Of a DNA stretch of 64,000 nt, positions 43,970 through 51,763 are shown piece after piece. The position numbers were made by a program, and so were the translations under genes. The DNA comes from Fodinibacter luteus (lineage in GTDB: Bacteria; Actinomycetota; Actinomycetes; Actinomycetales; Dermatophilaceae), in assembly GCF_039541575.1 (NCBI RefSeq), contig NZ_BAABGM010000004.1:62001-126000 (forward strand). Direction: 5' to 3'. Numbering within the stretch: the stretch's first letter is position 1; each line of letters begins with the position of its first letter. The notes beneath the pieces are model-generated. The model searched no databases. It was not told where the DNA came from and worked only from the letters and a program-made list of their open reading frames with translations.

Positions 43970-44218
43970 GGCTCGCCGGCCTGACGGCCAACGGCTCGGC
44001 GAGACACCGCGGGGCTGGCAGCCTCGCGATCTGCACCCGGGCAGGGCATCCTCATCCGACGGGATGGGTCGGTCAGAGGCGAGCGGTGTGTCAGGCGGTC
44101 AGGTTGTTTGCCGCGACCCAACTCATCTGCCCTTGACGACACGGGGTGGACAGGCGGCGGAAGGACTCACCGGGCCAGCCCAACCGATGAGTCGCTCACC
44201 GACGCCATGGGCACCCCT
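43970..44218. other. Gap between convergent VOC and SCP2-like genes
   Basis: In 249 bp I see no credible gene: a 61-codon plus-strand frame from 44064 lacks a ribosome site and typical codon use. No strong inverted repeat was found. Confidence 0.4.
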
Positions 44219-44611
44219 TCACAGGCGCCTGTCGACGATCCCGGGGTAGACGGCCTGGCAGGCGTGCAGGAGTGGCTCGAACTTGAGTGCTCGTGACCTC
44301 GAGCCCGACACCCTGAGCTTGCGGAAGAGCACGGCTTTGCCGAGCGGCAGCGTGCCCAGCAGCAGTGTGTGCATCGAGTCGGCGCTCAGTTCGGCGGTGA
44401 GCGTCGCATCGACCCCGATGGGCTCGAAGGTCGTGGCGACCGGCCGGGTCCTGCCGTCGACCCAGATGTCGGTCGAGGGGTCGTGCAAGCGGAAGTTGAT
44501 CACCATCTGCTGTGCGACCAGTCCGTCCATCGCGTCGTCGTCGGCGACGTCGTCGAACATCTCGGAGAAGACCGCTCGCAGCTGCTCGGCGTCGGAGTAG
44601 GTACGGCCCAC
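44219..44611 (-). CDS. SCP-2 sterol-transfer-like small protein
   Basis: A 130-residue protein from GTG 44611 (VGRTYSDAEQLRAVFSEMFD). The second half (TTFEPIGVDATLTAELSADS, then LLLGTLPLGKAVLFRKLRVSG) fits the SCP2 fold, a hydrophobic lipid-binding pocket. A TTG at 44668 would add 19 basic residues, but AGGG upstream of the GTG and domain boundaries favour the shorter form. The ligand is unknown. It is convergent with the VOC gene. Confidence 0.7.
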   Translation of the reverse strand: MGRTYSDAEQLRAVFSEMFDDVADDDAMDGLVAQQMVINFRLHDPSTDIWVDGRTRPVATTFEPIGVDATLTAELSADSMHTLLLGTLPLGKAVLFRKLRVSGSRSRALKFEPLLHACQAVYPGIVDRRL

Positions 44612-44759
44612 ATCCGGAACCCTAGGGCCTGACTGTTCACGCAGGGTGCGGAGGCGACGGGTAGCCAACGGACGTCACCGGTACTCCCCGGACCCCGTGC
44701 CCTTCCCGGATGTCGGGGAGGGCACGTGGCCCTTCGGCATGGTGGGCGGCGACGTTGCG

Positions 44760-44990
44760 CTAGTTCGTCTCGTGGTCCCGCAGGCCGAATCCGGGAGAAC
44801 CGTTGGACCGGTACTGAGCGTGTGGTCCGACCCCATTGACGAGGTCTCGCTCCATCTGGCGGAAGGCCACGAATGCCGGTGAGGGGTCGTGGCCAACCCG
44901 CGCTTCGCTGGCGTGGGCCCCCGAGGTGACGGCAGTGAGTACTGCACACGCCACCGCAAGGGTGGCGGGAAATGCTGTTCGGTGAGTCAT
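44760..44990 (-). CDS. Small secreted protein, 76 aa
   Basis: The first 27 residues form a signal peptide (MTHRTAFPATLAVACAVLTA, cleavage likely after GAHA). About 49 polar residues remain, with no cysteine or known domain. ATG at 44990 has AAGGA 9 nt upstream. It lies between the SCP2-like gene and a 23-bp repeat array. Function unknown; the size and a good signal peptide make it more likely real than chance. Confidence 0.6.
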   Translation of the reverse strand: MTHRTAFPATLAVACAVLTAVTSGAHASEARVGHDPSPAFVAFRQMERDLVNGVGPHAQYRSNGSPGFGLRDHETN

Positions 44991-45057
44991 GGTCGTTGTC
45001 CTTTCGAATCATCTGATGGTTCCCGCGGGTCTGTGTCGTGAGCACTCACGGCGCCGG

Positions 45058-45117
45058 CTGCGAGAGCAGGCTGGAGCTCGCTGCGAGAGCAGGCTGGAGC
45101 TCGCTGCGAGGGCAGGG
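45058..45117. repeat. 23-bp tandem repeat, 2.6 copies
   Basis: Units at 45058-45080 and 45081-45103 are identical (CTGCGAGAGCAGGCTGGAGC plus TCG), and a third, partial and diverged copy follows. They lie in the 180-bp gap between the secreted-protein gene and the anti-sigma-like gene. Confidence 0.85.
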
Positions 45118-45170
45118 TGGAACGCGCCGCGTGGTGCTGCGGGCGAGGGGTCAGTTGGTCGACGGGCGGT

Positions 45171-46088
45171 CTACTCGGGGACGAACCTGACGGACTGGCG
45201 GACCTGGTCGAGCTGCGTCACCGTCGTGGCCGTGGGGCTGCCCTCCTGGCGTGCTTCCACCACGATGTTCTGACCGTCCACCTCGAGCACCCAGAAGTCG
45301 ACGACGACCCGACGGCCGGGCTCGAGGGTGGACTCGCCCTCCGTGACCGTAGGGATCAGGTTGCCGTACGTCCCCAAGCCGTCACCGCCCAGGATTCCTG
45401 CCAGGACGTACTGGTCCCCGGATGCCGCGCCCTCGCACCGGAGGCTGTCCGCCTGGATCCGGAGGTGGATCGCCTCGCGACCGAAGGCCGGCACCACGGT
45501 CGGTCCTTCAGCGACCGTGAACTGCGGGAGGTCGCTGAGGCGACCGACCACACCATTGACCGTGACACCTTGTTCCAGGGCGAGGACCCTTTCGGCGTCG
45601 CACTGCTGCGGGCCGGGCACCGCCCTGATCTCGTACACGCTGAGCCCCACCGAGCCGCCGCCGGACTCCTTCCAGACGCGATGCCGGAAACCGTCGGACG
45701 CCCAGTCGCTCCACGGCAGGAGCAGCTGAGCGCTGAGCGGCTCGCCTTCGTCGCCGATGCCCAGCCTGACTCGGTGCGTACCAGCTGTGAGGCACTGGCT
45801 CGCACCACAGTCCCAGTCCCCGAGCACCCCCCACGTGGGTGCCGAGGCCGTGGTCGTGGGGGTGGGAGGGATCGCAGGCCAGGTCGACGCCCGGTCAGCC
45901 CGAGCGAACCCGAACACCCCCATGCCGAGCACGGTGAGCACCGCCGCTGCCGCTCCAGCCTGCAGCGTCGTGCGCCGCAGCCGCCTGAGCTTGCCACGAG
46001 CCAAGATGTCGTGCGCGTCCACGGCCGGCGGCTCCAAGCGCTCGGACTCGCACGCCAATGTCGTGCGCAGCTCCTCGTCAAGGTTCAT
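45171..46088 (-). CDS. Membrane-anchored protein paired with SigE-type sigma factor (possible anti-sigma)
   Basis: A 305-residue protein: 45 cytosolic N-terminal residues (MNLDEELRTTLACESERLEP), one membrane helix near 46-66 (AGAAAAVLTVLGMGVFGF), a Thr/Pro linker and an external domain with four cysteines. The ATG at 46088 overlaps the sigma gene stop (ATGA), so the two are made together. The topology fits an anti-sigma factor or sensor, but no zinc-binding HxxxCxxC is seen, so the role is inference. Confidence 0.75.
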   Translation of the reverse strand: MNLDEELRTTLACESERLEPPAVDAHDILARGKLRRLRRTTLQAGAAAAVLTVLGMGVFGFARADRASTWPAIPPTPTTTASAPTWGVLGDWDCGASQCLTAGTHRVRLGIGDEGEPLSAQLLLPWSDWASDGFRHRVWKESGGGSVGLSVYEIRAVPGPQQCDAERVLALEQGVTVNGVVGRLSDLPQFTVAEGPTVVPAFGREAIHLRIQADSLRCEGAASGDQYVLAGILGGDGLGTYGNLIPTVTEGESTLEPGRRVVVDFWVLEVDGQNIVVEARQEGSPTATTVTQLDQVRQSVRFVPE

Positions 46089-46621
46089 GCCGTCACCTCT
46101 CCGGTTGCCCAGGCGTCGACCCCGCGGCGCAAGGACTGCATCGCGTCGTGCCCCTGCGACTTCACCGTGCCGATCGAGCACCCCAGCTCCTGCGCGACCT
46201 GCGCCTCGGTGAGATCCTCATAGAACCTCAGGACGACCACGGCGCGTTGTCGTGGCGGCAGCGAGCAGACCAACGGCCACAGCAGGGCGTGCGAGTCGCT
46301 GGCGTCCTCGAACGAGGCCCTGACGTGCTCGGGAAGCTCGGGTCGGTTCACCTCGTGGTGCAGGAACGAGCGACGCGACTGCGAGATCGCCGTGTTCGAC
46401 ACGACCCGCCTGACGTAGGCCTCCGGAGCGTCCATCCTCCGGATCCGCCCCCAGCTCACGTAGCTCTTCTCCAACGCAAGCTGCAGCAGGTCCTCGGCAC
46501 TGTCATGACCTCCGGTGACCAGCCACGCGAACCGGTAGAGCGGCGCCCACCGCGCGGTGACGAAGGCGACGAAGTCCTCGTCGTCGGTCCTCTCCACCAC
46601 CGGGTCGTGGATCGCGTCCAT
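46085..46621 (-). CDS. SigE family (Streptomyces-type) ECF RNA polymerase sigma factor
   Basis: A 178-residue protein with region 2 (FVAFVTARWAPLYRFAWLVT, GGHDSAEDLLQLAL) and region 4 (LPPRQRAVVVLRFYEDLTEA, then IGTVKSQGHDAMQSLR). It directs RNA polymerase to a small regulon, usually for envelope stress. ATG at 46621. The membrane protein encoded next is the likely regulator. The promoter gap upstream (132 bp) is where autoregulation could act, but I could not identify a matching promoter. Confidence 0.92.
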   Translation of the reverse strand: MDAIHDPVVERTDDEDFVAFVTARWAPLYRFAWLVTGGHDSAEDLLQLALEKSYVSWGRIRRMDAPEAYVRRVVSNTAISQSRRSFLHHEVNRPELPEHVRASFEDASDSHALLWPLVCSLPPRQRAVVVLRFYEDLTEAQVAQELGCSIGTVKSQGHDAMQSLRRGVDAWATGEVTA

Positions 46622-46753
46622 GCACTATTGAACGCACGCCACCGACGATTTGGTTGGGTCCCACAGGTGAACCCACCAGCGCCCGGCAGGTGGGACGCCA
46701 GGGCCCGGCGCTGCCGCAGGGCCGTCGGACGCGGGCAAGCCGGGCGTCGTTCG

Positions 46754-47656
46754 TCACCGGAGGGTTTCTGGGTCGGGTGGACCCGGCGCCCCCGTCGACT
46801 CGCCCACGGCCAGACGCTGCCGTGAGGTGGGGTCGTGCACGTCACCAGCGCATTGGGCCCAGAACCCGCGGATGAGCGTTGTCGTTGCCGTGGGCGCTTC
46901 GAGCGGCACGAGGTAGGCGGCGTCGGTCACCACGGCGGCGCGTCCGTTCGGGATCGTCCTGGCGGCGGCCTGCCCCTGAGCTGGGGTGAATCCGGAGTGC
47001 TCGCTGCCGGTGACGAGCAGGGTCGGTGAGGTGATCCGGGGCAACAGGTCGGTCAGGTCCTCGCGGCCCAGCGAGATGGACCTGACCGCGTTGCGCAGCA
47101 TCCGCCGGTTGGCATGCAGCAGGCTTGCGCGCACGAGGTGCACGGCGTCGGGGTCGTTGGCCCGGGTGTGAGCGGATAGCAGGACCTCGGTGACCCCGGA
47201 GAGCACCAGCTCGTTGGGGCCGAGTACCCCGTGGACGGCCAGCAGGGGGTAGGTCCGCAGTCGTTCCGTGCGGGACAGGGCCGCCACCGGTGTTCCGAGC
47301 GTGACGAGAGACCGGCACCGCCACGCCAGGTCGGCGGCGAACCGCAGCCCCACGTGGCCGCCCCAGGCGTTGCCGACCCAGTCCACCGGGTCGGTGACCG
47401 ACAGCCGGTCCAGGACCTGCTCGGTCGCGGTGACGCACTCGCGCAGGCTGTACCGGCGTCCGGGGTCCCCGCTCGAACCGTGCCCGGGGCCGTCGATGAC
47501 CACCAGGCGCCGGTGTTGCGCCAGGGTCGGTGCGACCCGGTCCCAGGACCGGCCATCCATGAACAGGCTCGGCCACAGCACCGCCGTCGGCCCGCTACCG
47601 ACGACCCGGACCGCCAACGCTCCGAGCGTGGTGTCGATCATCTGTCGATCCGTCAT
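46754..47656 (-). CDS. Alpha/beta-hydrolase fold protein lacking catalytic Ser and His
   Basis: A 300-residue protein with the alpha/beta-hydrolase layout: oxyanion region VLWPSLFMDGRSWDR, strand VVIDGPGHGSS, elbow VDWVGNAWGGHVG, and late strand LLVTGSEHSG. The nucleophile position holds Ala97 (usual G-x-S-x-G reads G-N-A-W-G), and the catalytic-His position holds Tyr248 (AAYLVPLEAP). The coding is intact, so this looks like a non-catalytic binder rather than decay. It diverges from a TetR gene with shared operators, so it may sense or sequester the inducer. Confidence 0.85.
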   Translation of the reverse strand: MTDRQMIDTTLGALAVRVVGSGPTAVLWPSLFMDGRSWDRVAPTLAQHRRLVVIDGPGHGSSGDPGRRYSLRECVTATEQVLDRLSVTDPVDWVGNAWGGHVGLRFAADLAWRCRSLVTLGTPVAALSRTERLRTYPLLAVHGVLGPNELVLSGVTEVLLSAHTRANDPDAVHLVRASLLHANRRMLRNAVRSISLGREDLTDLLPRITSPTLLVTGSEHSGFTPAQGQAAARTIPNGRAAVVTDAAYLVPLEAPTATTTLIRGFWAQCAGDVHDPTSRQRLAVGESTGAPGPPDPETLR

Positions 47657-47667
47657 GACTCCTCCAG

Positions 47668-47680
47668 TTGACAGTGTCTA
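47668..47680. promoter_or_regulatory. TetR operator copy 1, TTGACAGTGTCTA
   Basis: An imperfect version of the 13-bp palindrome at 47701-47713 (TTGACA-G-TGTCAA), differing at one position. Its centre is 33 bp, about three helical turns, from copy 2. It lies just before the hydrolase gene ribosome site. Confidence 0.65.
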
Positions 47681-47684
47681 CCCG

Positions 47685-47713
47685 TAGTATCCGCTGTGGG
47701 TTGACAGTGTCAA
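47685..47713 (-). promoter_or_regulatory. Promoter for the hydrolase-like gene (TTGACA, 16 bp, GATACT)
   Basis: On the minus strand TTGACA (47713-47708) is a perfect -35, followed after 16 bp by GATACT as -10. The -35 is half of TetR operator copy 2. GGAGG and the ATG follow within 35 bp. A bound TetR would block it. Confidence 0.6.
47701..47713. promoter_or_regulatory. TetR operator copy 2, perfect palindrome TTGACA-G-TGTCAA
   Basis: A perfect 13-bp inverted repeat, 11 bp before the tetR GTG at 47724. Together with copy 1 it fits autoregulation and control of the divergent hydrolase-like gene, the standard TetR arrangement. Confidence 0.7.
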
Positions 47714-47723
47714 GAGGGAGAGG

Positions 47724-48356
47724 GTGGGCACGGCGGTGACGGCGTCCGATGACGAGGACCGGCTCGAGTCGAAGCTGCTGCGGGCCGCCCTGCAGCGGCT
47801 GGCGAACATCCCGGCCGAGCAGCTCAGCCTGCGCCGGGTCGCCCACGACGTGGGGGTCAGCCACCAGGCCCCGTACGTCCACTTCGGAAGCCGCAGACGA
47901 TTCCTGGCAGCCGTGGCCGGGACCGGCATGGCCCAGGCAACAGAGCAGGCCCGAGCGGTGCTCGCGGCAGCCACGGACCGCCCGCCGGATCGGCTGCACG
48001 CCCTGGCCGAGGCGTACCTGGCCTTCATCCGCGAGCAGCCGCACCTCCACGACCTCGCGAACGGGCCCACCGTGGCCAAGGCCGACCATCCGCTGCTGCA
48101 GCAGGCAGCGATCGAGTACTGGGGCCTGCTCCACGACACCGTCGCGGCCTGCCAGCCGCACCGAACCGCGGAGGCCGAGATCCTGCGACGCGCGGCGGTG
48201 ACCTGGTCGACGGTGTACGGCATCTCCCGTCTGTCCGCCTTCGGTCAGATCCCCGCCTCCGTGCCCGCCACGGCCGACGAGCTCATCCACGGCGCCATCG
48301 ACCAGCTCATCGCCGGCTGGCACCACGGCGGCGGCGACCCATCCCAGGACTCGTGA
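47724..48356 (+). CDS. TetR/AcrR family transcriptional regulator
   Basis: A 210-residue protein. N-terminal HTH: LLRAALQRLANIPAEQLSLR, RVAHDVGVSHQAPYVHFGSR. The C-terminal ligand domain is of the WHG-like type (ALAEAYLAFIREQPHLHDL). The GTG at 47724 is preceded by GAGGGAGAG; a second GTG at 47736 is possible. It most likely represses itself and the divergent hydrolase-like gene. It overlaps the cupin remnant start by 4 nt. Confidence 0.9.
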   Translation: MGTAVTASDDEDRLESKLLRAALQRLANIPAEQLSLRRVAHDVGVSHQAPYVHFGSRRRFLAAVAGTGMAQATEQARAVLAAATDRPPDRLHALAEAYLAFIREQPHLHDLANGPTVAKADHPLLQQAAIEYWGLLHDTVAACQPHRTAEAEILRRAAVTWSTVYGISRLSAFGQIPASVPATADELIHGAIDQLIAGWHHGGGDPSQDS

Positions 48357-48732
48357 ACGAGAGAGGATGGAAGAACACGAAGCGGACGATGGCAGGGTTC
48401 GCAGCGGTCATCACCTGCCTTGTCGTCCTACCCGGGCAGACCCGGGCGACCCCGCCGGGCGGGGTGGTCGGCACGCCGCTGATCAGGGGGTCGTTCACCG
48501 ACGACGTCGACGTGAAGTTCAAGCTCTCATCCGCCGATCGAACGAGGTCGGGTTCGTGCGTCGGCCGGGCCTACCCCGCCGGCACGGCGTTCCTGGACTC
48601 GGGAGACGGCCGCGCCCACATCGCCAACAACGAGAGCGGCGTCACGACGGAGACCTCGGTCGTGTACTTCGGCTTCCCGAAGGAGCTTCACCCCGGATCG
48701 ACGAGCCAGCGCCGGGCAACTGCGACTTCTAA
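48353..48732 (+). pseudogene. Remnant of secreted cupin-domain protein
   Basis: The frame starts at GTG 48353, with a signal peptide-like stretch (AAVITCLVVLPGQTRA) and GTPLIRGSFTDDVDVKFKL, the usual start of a small secreted cupin. Then a jump leads to YPAGTAFLDSGDGRAHIANN, the end of the cupin barrel; the metal-binding GxHxHP part is missing. Near 48695 the frame shifts, and the expected ending IDEPAPGNCDF with stop at 48732 is in another frame. One deletion and one frameshift make it non-functional. Confidence 0.6.
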
Positions 48733-49190
48733 CCCCGACGGCGCGAACCGGCGGGCGCTGAGGGTCCCCGCGAGCGGCCCCGGCGGATCCAGGCGAGGGC
48801 GAGACCCACCTCGACGAGCCCGATGACTGCGATGACCGGCTGGAGGAAGAAGAAGCGCTGGATGAGCGCGACCTGCACGACGATCCAGAGCACGAGCCCG
48901 GCACCGGCGACGACCCCGACCACCCCGGCCCGGGGGTCGCGCCACCCGACGAGCCACGCCGTCGCGAGCTGAGGCAGGGCGACGGTCACGAGCAGGGCCA
49001 CCCCCGGCCAGGTCCACGTGTCGACCGGGAGGGGGTCGAGCCACTCGCGCGGCATCCCCAGTCCGCTCATGACGAGCCCGACGCCGCCGTAGACCGCGCC
49101 GACCCCGACGAACACGAGGAGGGCGAGCAGGCTCGCCCCCTCCCAGCCCTTCGTCCCGGGCACCGCCCACCGGTGAGCCGCCTCGCTCAT
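48729..49190 (-). CDS. Hypothetical membrane protein, four helices
   Basis: A 153-residue protein with four hydrophobic segments (GASLLALLVFVGVGAVYGG, then residues about 62-82, 88-108 and 114-133) and an Arg-rich tail. ATG 49190 is picked because AGGAGG lies 5 nt upstream; a GTG at 49196 adds two residues. Its last bases overlap the end of the cupin remnant. No family was recognised. Confidence 0.7.
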   Translation of the reverse strand: MSEAAHRWAVPGTKGWEGASLLALLVFVGVGAVYGGVGLVMSGLGMPREWLDPLPVDTWTWPGVALLVTVALPQLATAWLVGWRDPRAGVVGVVAGAGLVLWIVVQVALIQRFFFLQPVIAVIGLVEVGLALAWIRRGRSRGPSAPAGSRRRG

Positions 49191-49271
49191 CGGCACCTCC
49201 TCAGGTCATCCCCACCATGGTGCCCCCGGTCTGCGAGCCGACCCCCCGGCTGTCCGCAGGGTCACAGGAGG

Positions 49272-50306
49272 TCAGCGCTGCGAGCCGTCGGAGACCTCGC
49301 CGACGAGCTCCTCGAGGACGTCCTCGAGGAAGACGACCCCGACGACCGAGCCGTCGTCGGCGACGACCCGCGCGAGGTGGGAGCCGGTGGCCTGCATCGT
49401 CTCGAGCACCGACTCGACCTCGTCGTCGCGGCGCACGTTCGCCATCCGGCGCACCCGCTTGGCGGGCACCGGCTCGACCCGCTCGCCCTCGTCGGCGTAC
49501 AGGACGTCCTTGAGGTGGAGGTAGCCGCCGAGGTCGCCGTCGTCGTCGACGACAGGGAAGCGGGAGTAGCCGTGCTTGGCGACGAGCCGCTCGATGTCGC
49601 CGGGCGTGGCGCCCCCGCCGACGGTGACGAGCGCGCCAACGGGCACGCCGACGTCGGCGGCGTTCTTGTCGCTGAACTCCAGGGCGGCGCCGAGCCGCTC
49701 GTAGTGCTCGTCCTGCACGAGGCCCTCGTGCCGCGACTCGTCGAGGATGTGGGCGACCTCCTCGGCCGTGAAGGCCGTGGCGAGCTCGTCCTTGGGCTCG
49801 ACGCCGAAGAGCCGGATGAGGGCCTTGGACAGCCAGTCCATCGCGTGGATGATGGGCGCGACGACCCGGGTCACCATGACGAGCGGCGGGACGAGCGCGA
49901 TCGCGGCCCGTTCGGGGCGGGCGATGGAGATGTTCTTCGGGATCATCTCGCCGTAGACGACGTGGAGGAAGACGATGACCCCGAGCGCGAGCGCGAGCGC
50001 AACGACGTCGGCGGCGACCGGCGAGATGCCGACCCCCTCGAAGAGCGGGGTGAGCGCGTGGTGCAGCGCCGCCTCGGAGATCGCGCCGAGCAGGACCGAG
50101 CACACGGTGATGCCGAGCTGGCACGTGGCGAGCAGGATGCCGGTGCGCTGCATCGCGTCGAGGGCGATCCGCGCCCCGCGGCTGCCCTGGTCGGCGAGCG
50201 GCTCGAGCTGGCTGCGGCGCGCGGACATCGCGGCGAACTCGGCGCCGACGAAGAAGGCGTTGGCCGCGAGGAGGAGCAGGGTGAGCAGGATCGTCGTCAC
50301 GCTCAC
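49272..50306 (-). CDS. CNNM/CorC-type membrane protein with CBS pair (first)
   Basis: A 344-residue protein: DUF21 (CNNM) membrane domain of three to four helices (AANAFFVGAEFAAMSARRSQ), then two CBS motifs ending FLEDVLEELVGEVSD. The C-terminal CorC_HlyC domain seen in the paralogue is absent. Members help magnesium or cobalt efflux, although many are annotated as hemolysin. GTG 50306 overlaps the stop of the next gene by 4 nt. Confidence 0.9.
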   Translation of the reverse strand: MSVTTILLTLLLLAANAFFVGAEFAAMSARRSQLEPLADQGSRGARIALDAMQRTGILLATCQLGITVCSVLLGAISEAALHHALTPLFEGVGISPVAADVVALALALGVIVFLHVVYGEMIPKNISIARPERAAIALVPPLVMVTRVVAPIIHAMDWLSKALIRLFGVEPKDELATAFTAEEVAHILDESRHEGLVQDEHYERLGAALEFSDKNAADVGVPVGALVTVGGGATPGDIERLVAKHGYSRFPVVDDDGDLGGYLHLKDVLYADEGERVEPVPAKRVRRMANVRRDDEVESVLETMQATGSHLARVVADDGSVVGVVFLEDVLEELVGEVSDGSQR

Positions 50307-51631
50307 GCCGACTCCTCCGTCGCCGGCTGACCGGCATCCGCGGTGGGCGCCAGCCGCAGCCGGTCGACGCGGTGGCCGTCCATGTCGACGACCCGCGCAG
50401 TCCACCCGTCGACGGCGACCTCGTCGCCGACGAGCGGGACCCGACCGAGCTCGGCCATGACCCAGCCGCCGATCGTCTCGTAGGAGGGGCCGTCCGGCAC
50501 CGCCGCACCGACCCGGGCCCGCACCTCGTCGGGCCGCCACAGGCCGGGCACCGTCCACGAGCCGTCCTTGAGCGCCCGACCGGTGGTCTGGGAACGGTCG
50601 TGCTCGTCGCTCACCTCGCCGACGATCTCCTCGACGAGGTCCTCGAGGGTGACGACCCCGGACGTGCCACCGTACTCGTCGACGACGACCGCGAGCTGCA
50701 TCCCGCCCTCGCGCAGCTGGACGAGCAGCGGGTCGAGGCGCAGCGTCTCGGGCACGAGGACCGCGGGCGCCATGAGCGCGGACACCGGCACGTCCGGCCG
50801 GCGGTCGAACGGCACCGCGATCGCCTTCTTGACGTGGACGACGCCGTCGATGTCGTCCCAGTCGGACCCCATGACGGGAAAGCGGGAGTGGCCGGTGCGC
50901 CGGGCGAGCGCGACGACGTCGGCGGCCGTGGCCGTGCGGTCGATGGCCGTCGCGCGCGAGCGCGGGGTCATGACGTCGGCGGCCGTCTGGTCGGCGAAGC
51001 CGAGGGATGCCGTGACGAGCCGGGCGGTGCCGAGGTCGAGGGTGCCGGCCTCCGCCGAGGAGCGTACGAGGGAGGCGAGCTCGGCCGGGCTGCGGGCTGC
51101 CGACAGCTCCTCCTGCGGCTCGATGCCCATCGCCCGAAGGGTGCGGTTGGCGACCCCGTTGAGCAGGGCGACCACCGGCTTCGTGGCGATCCCGAACCAC
51201 CGCACGGGGGCGGCCGACACCTTCGCCGTCGCGAGGGGCAGGGACACGGCGAGCGTCTTGGGCACCATCTCCCCGACGATCATCGAGAACCCGGTGGCGA
51301 TGACCATCGCGAGCACCGCGGAGGTCGAGCGGGCGACCGACTCCGACAGGCCGAGGTCCTCGAGCGGGCCGCGCAGCAGGGCGCCGATCGACGGGCTCGC
51401 GATGAAGCCGAGCACGAGCGTCGTCAGGGTGATGCCGAGCTGGCAGGCCGAGAGCTGGGTCGAGAGCTGCCGATGGGACGCCAGGACGGAGCGGGCCCCC
51501 TTCTCGCCGGCGTCGACGGACCGTTGGACCGTGGGGCGGTCCAGGGCGACGAGCGAGAACTCGGCCGCGACGAAGAGGGCCGTCCCCACGGTGAGGACGA
51601 CCCCGAGGAGCACGAGCAGCCATTCGGTCAT
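50303..51631 (-). CDS. CNNM/CorC-type membrane protein with CBS pair and CorC domain (second)
   Basis: A 442-residue paralogue of the gene it overlaps: DUF21 membrane domain (VAAEFSLVALDRPTVQR; GEMVPKTLAVSLP), CBS pair (VMTPRSRATAIDRT through TLEDLVEEIVGEVSDE), and the C-terminal CorC_HlyC transporter-associated domain (YETIGGWVMAELGRVPLVGD). The two genes probably work together on divalent cations. ATG at 51631. It diverges from the ABC transporter genes across 132 bp. Confidence 0.9.
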   Translation of the reverse strand: MTEWLLVLLGVVLTVGTALFVAAEFSLVALDRPTVQRSVDAGEKGARSVLASHRQLSTQLSACQLGITLTTLVLGFIASPSIGALLRGPLEDLGLSESVARSTSAVLAMVIATGFSMIVGEMVPKTLAVSLPLATAKVSAAPVRWFGIATKPVVALLNGVANRTLRAMGIEPQEELSAARSPAELASLVRSSAEAGTLDLGTARLVTASLGFADQTAADVMTPRSRATAIDRTATAADVVALARRTGHSRFPVMGSDWDDIDGVVHVKKAIAVPFDRRPDVPVSALMAPAVLVPETLRLDPLLVQLREGGMQLAVVVDEYGGTSGVVTLEDLVEEIVGEVSDEHDRSQTTGRALKDGSWTVPGLWRPDEVRARVGAAVPDGPSYETIGGWVMAELGRVPLVGDEVAVDGWTARVVDMDGHRVDRLRLAPTADAGQPATEESA

Positions 51632-51763
51632 GGTCGGCCCATCGTAGGCGCGCGCCGACGGCTCCCCGGCCCACGGGTCCCCCGGGGGCTGCCTGCCCGG
51701 GGGGCTGACCCGCGTGCCACGCGAGCCTGCGAGGATCGTGGGCATGACACCACGAGTGAGCGC

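Noticed and set aside
44064..44249. 61-codon plus-strand frame between VOC and SCP2-like genes
   Set aside because: No ribosome site, unusual residue mix and no recognisable pattern.
49219..49230. GGTGCCCCCGGT as the second att site matching the tRNA-Arg 3' end
   Set aside because: It is only 12 bp and in inverted orientation; integration would leave a direct repeat, and no integrase is present.
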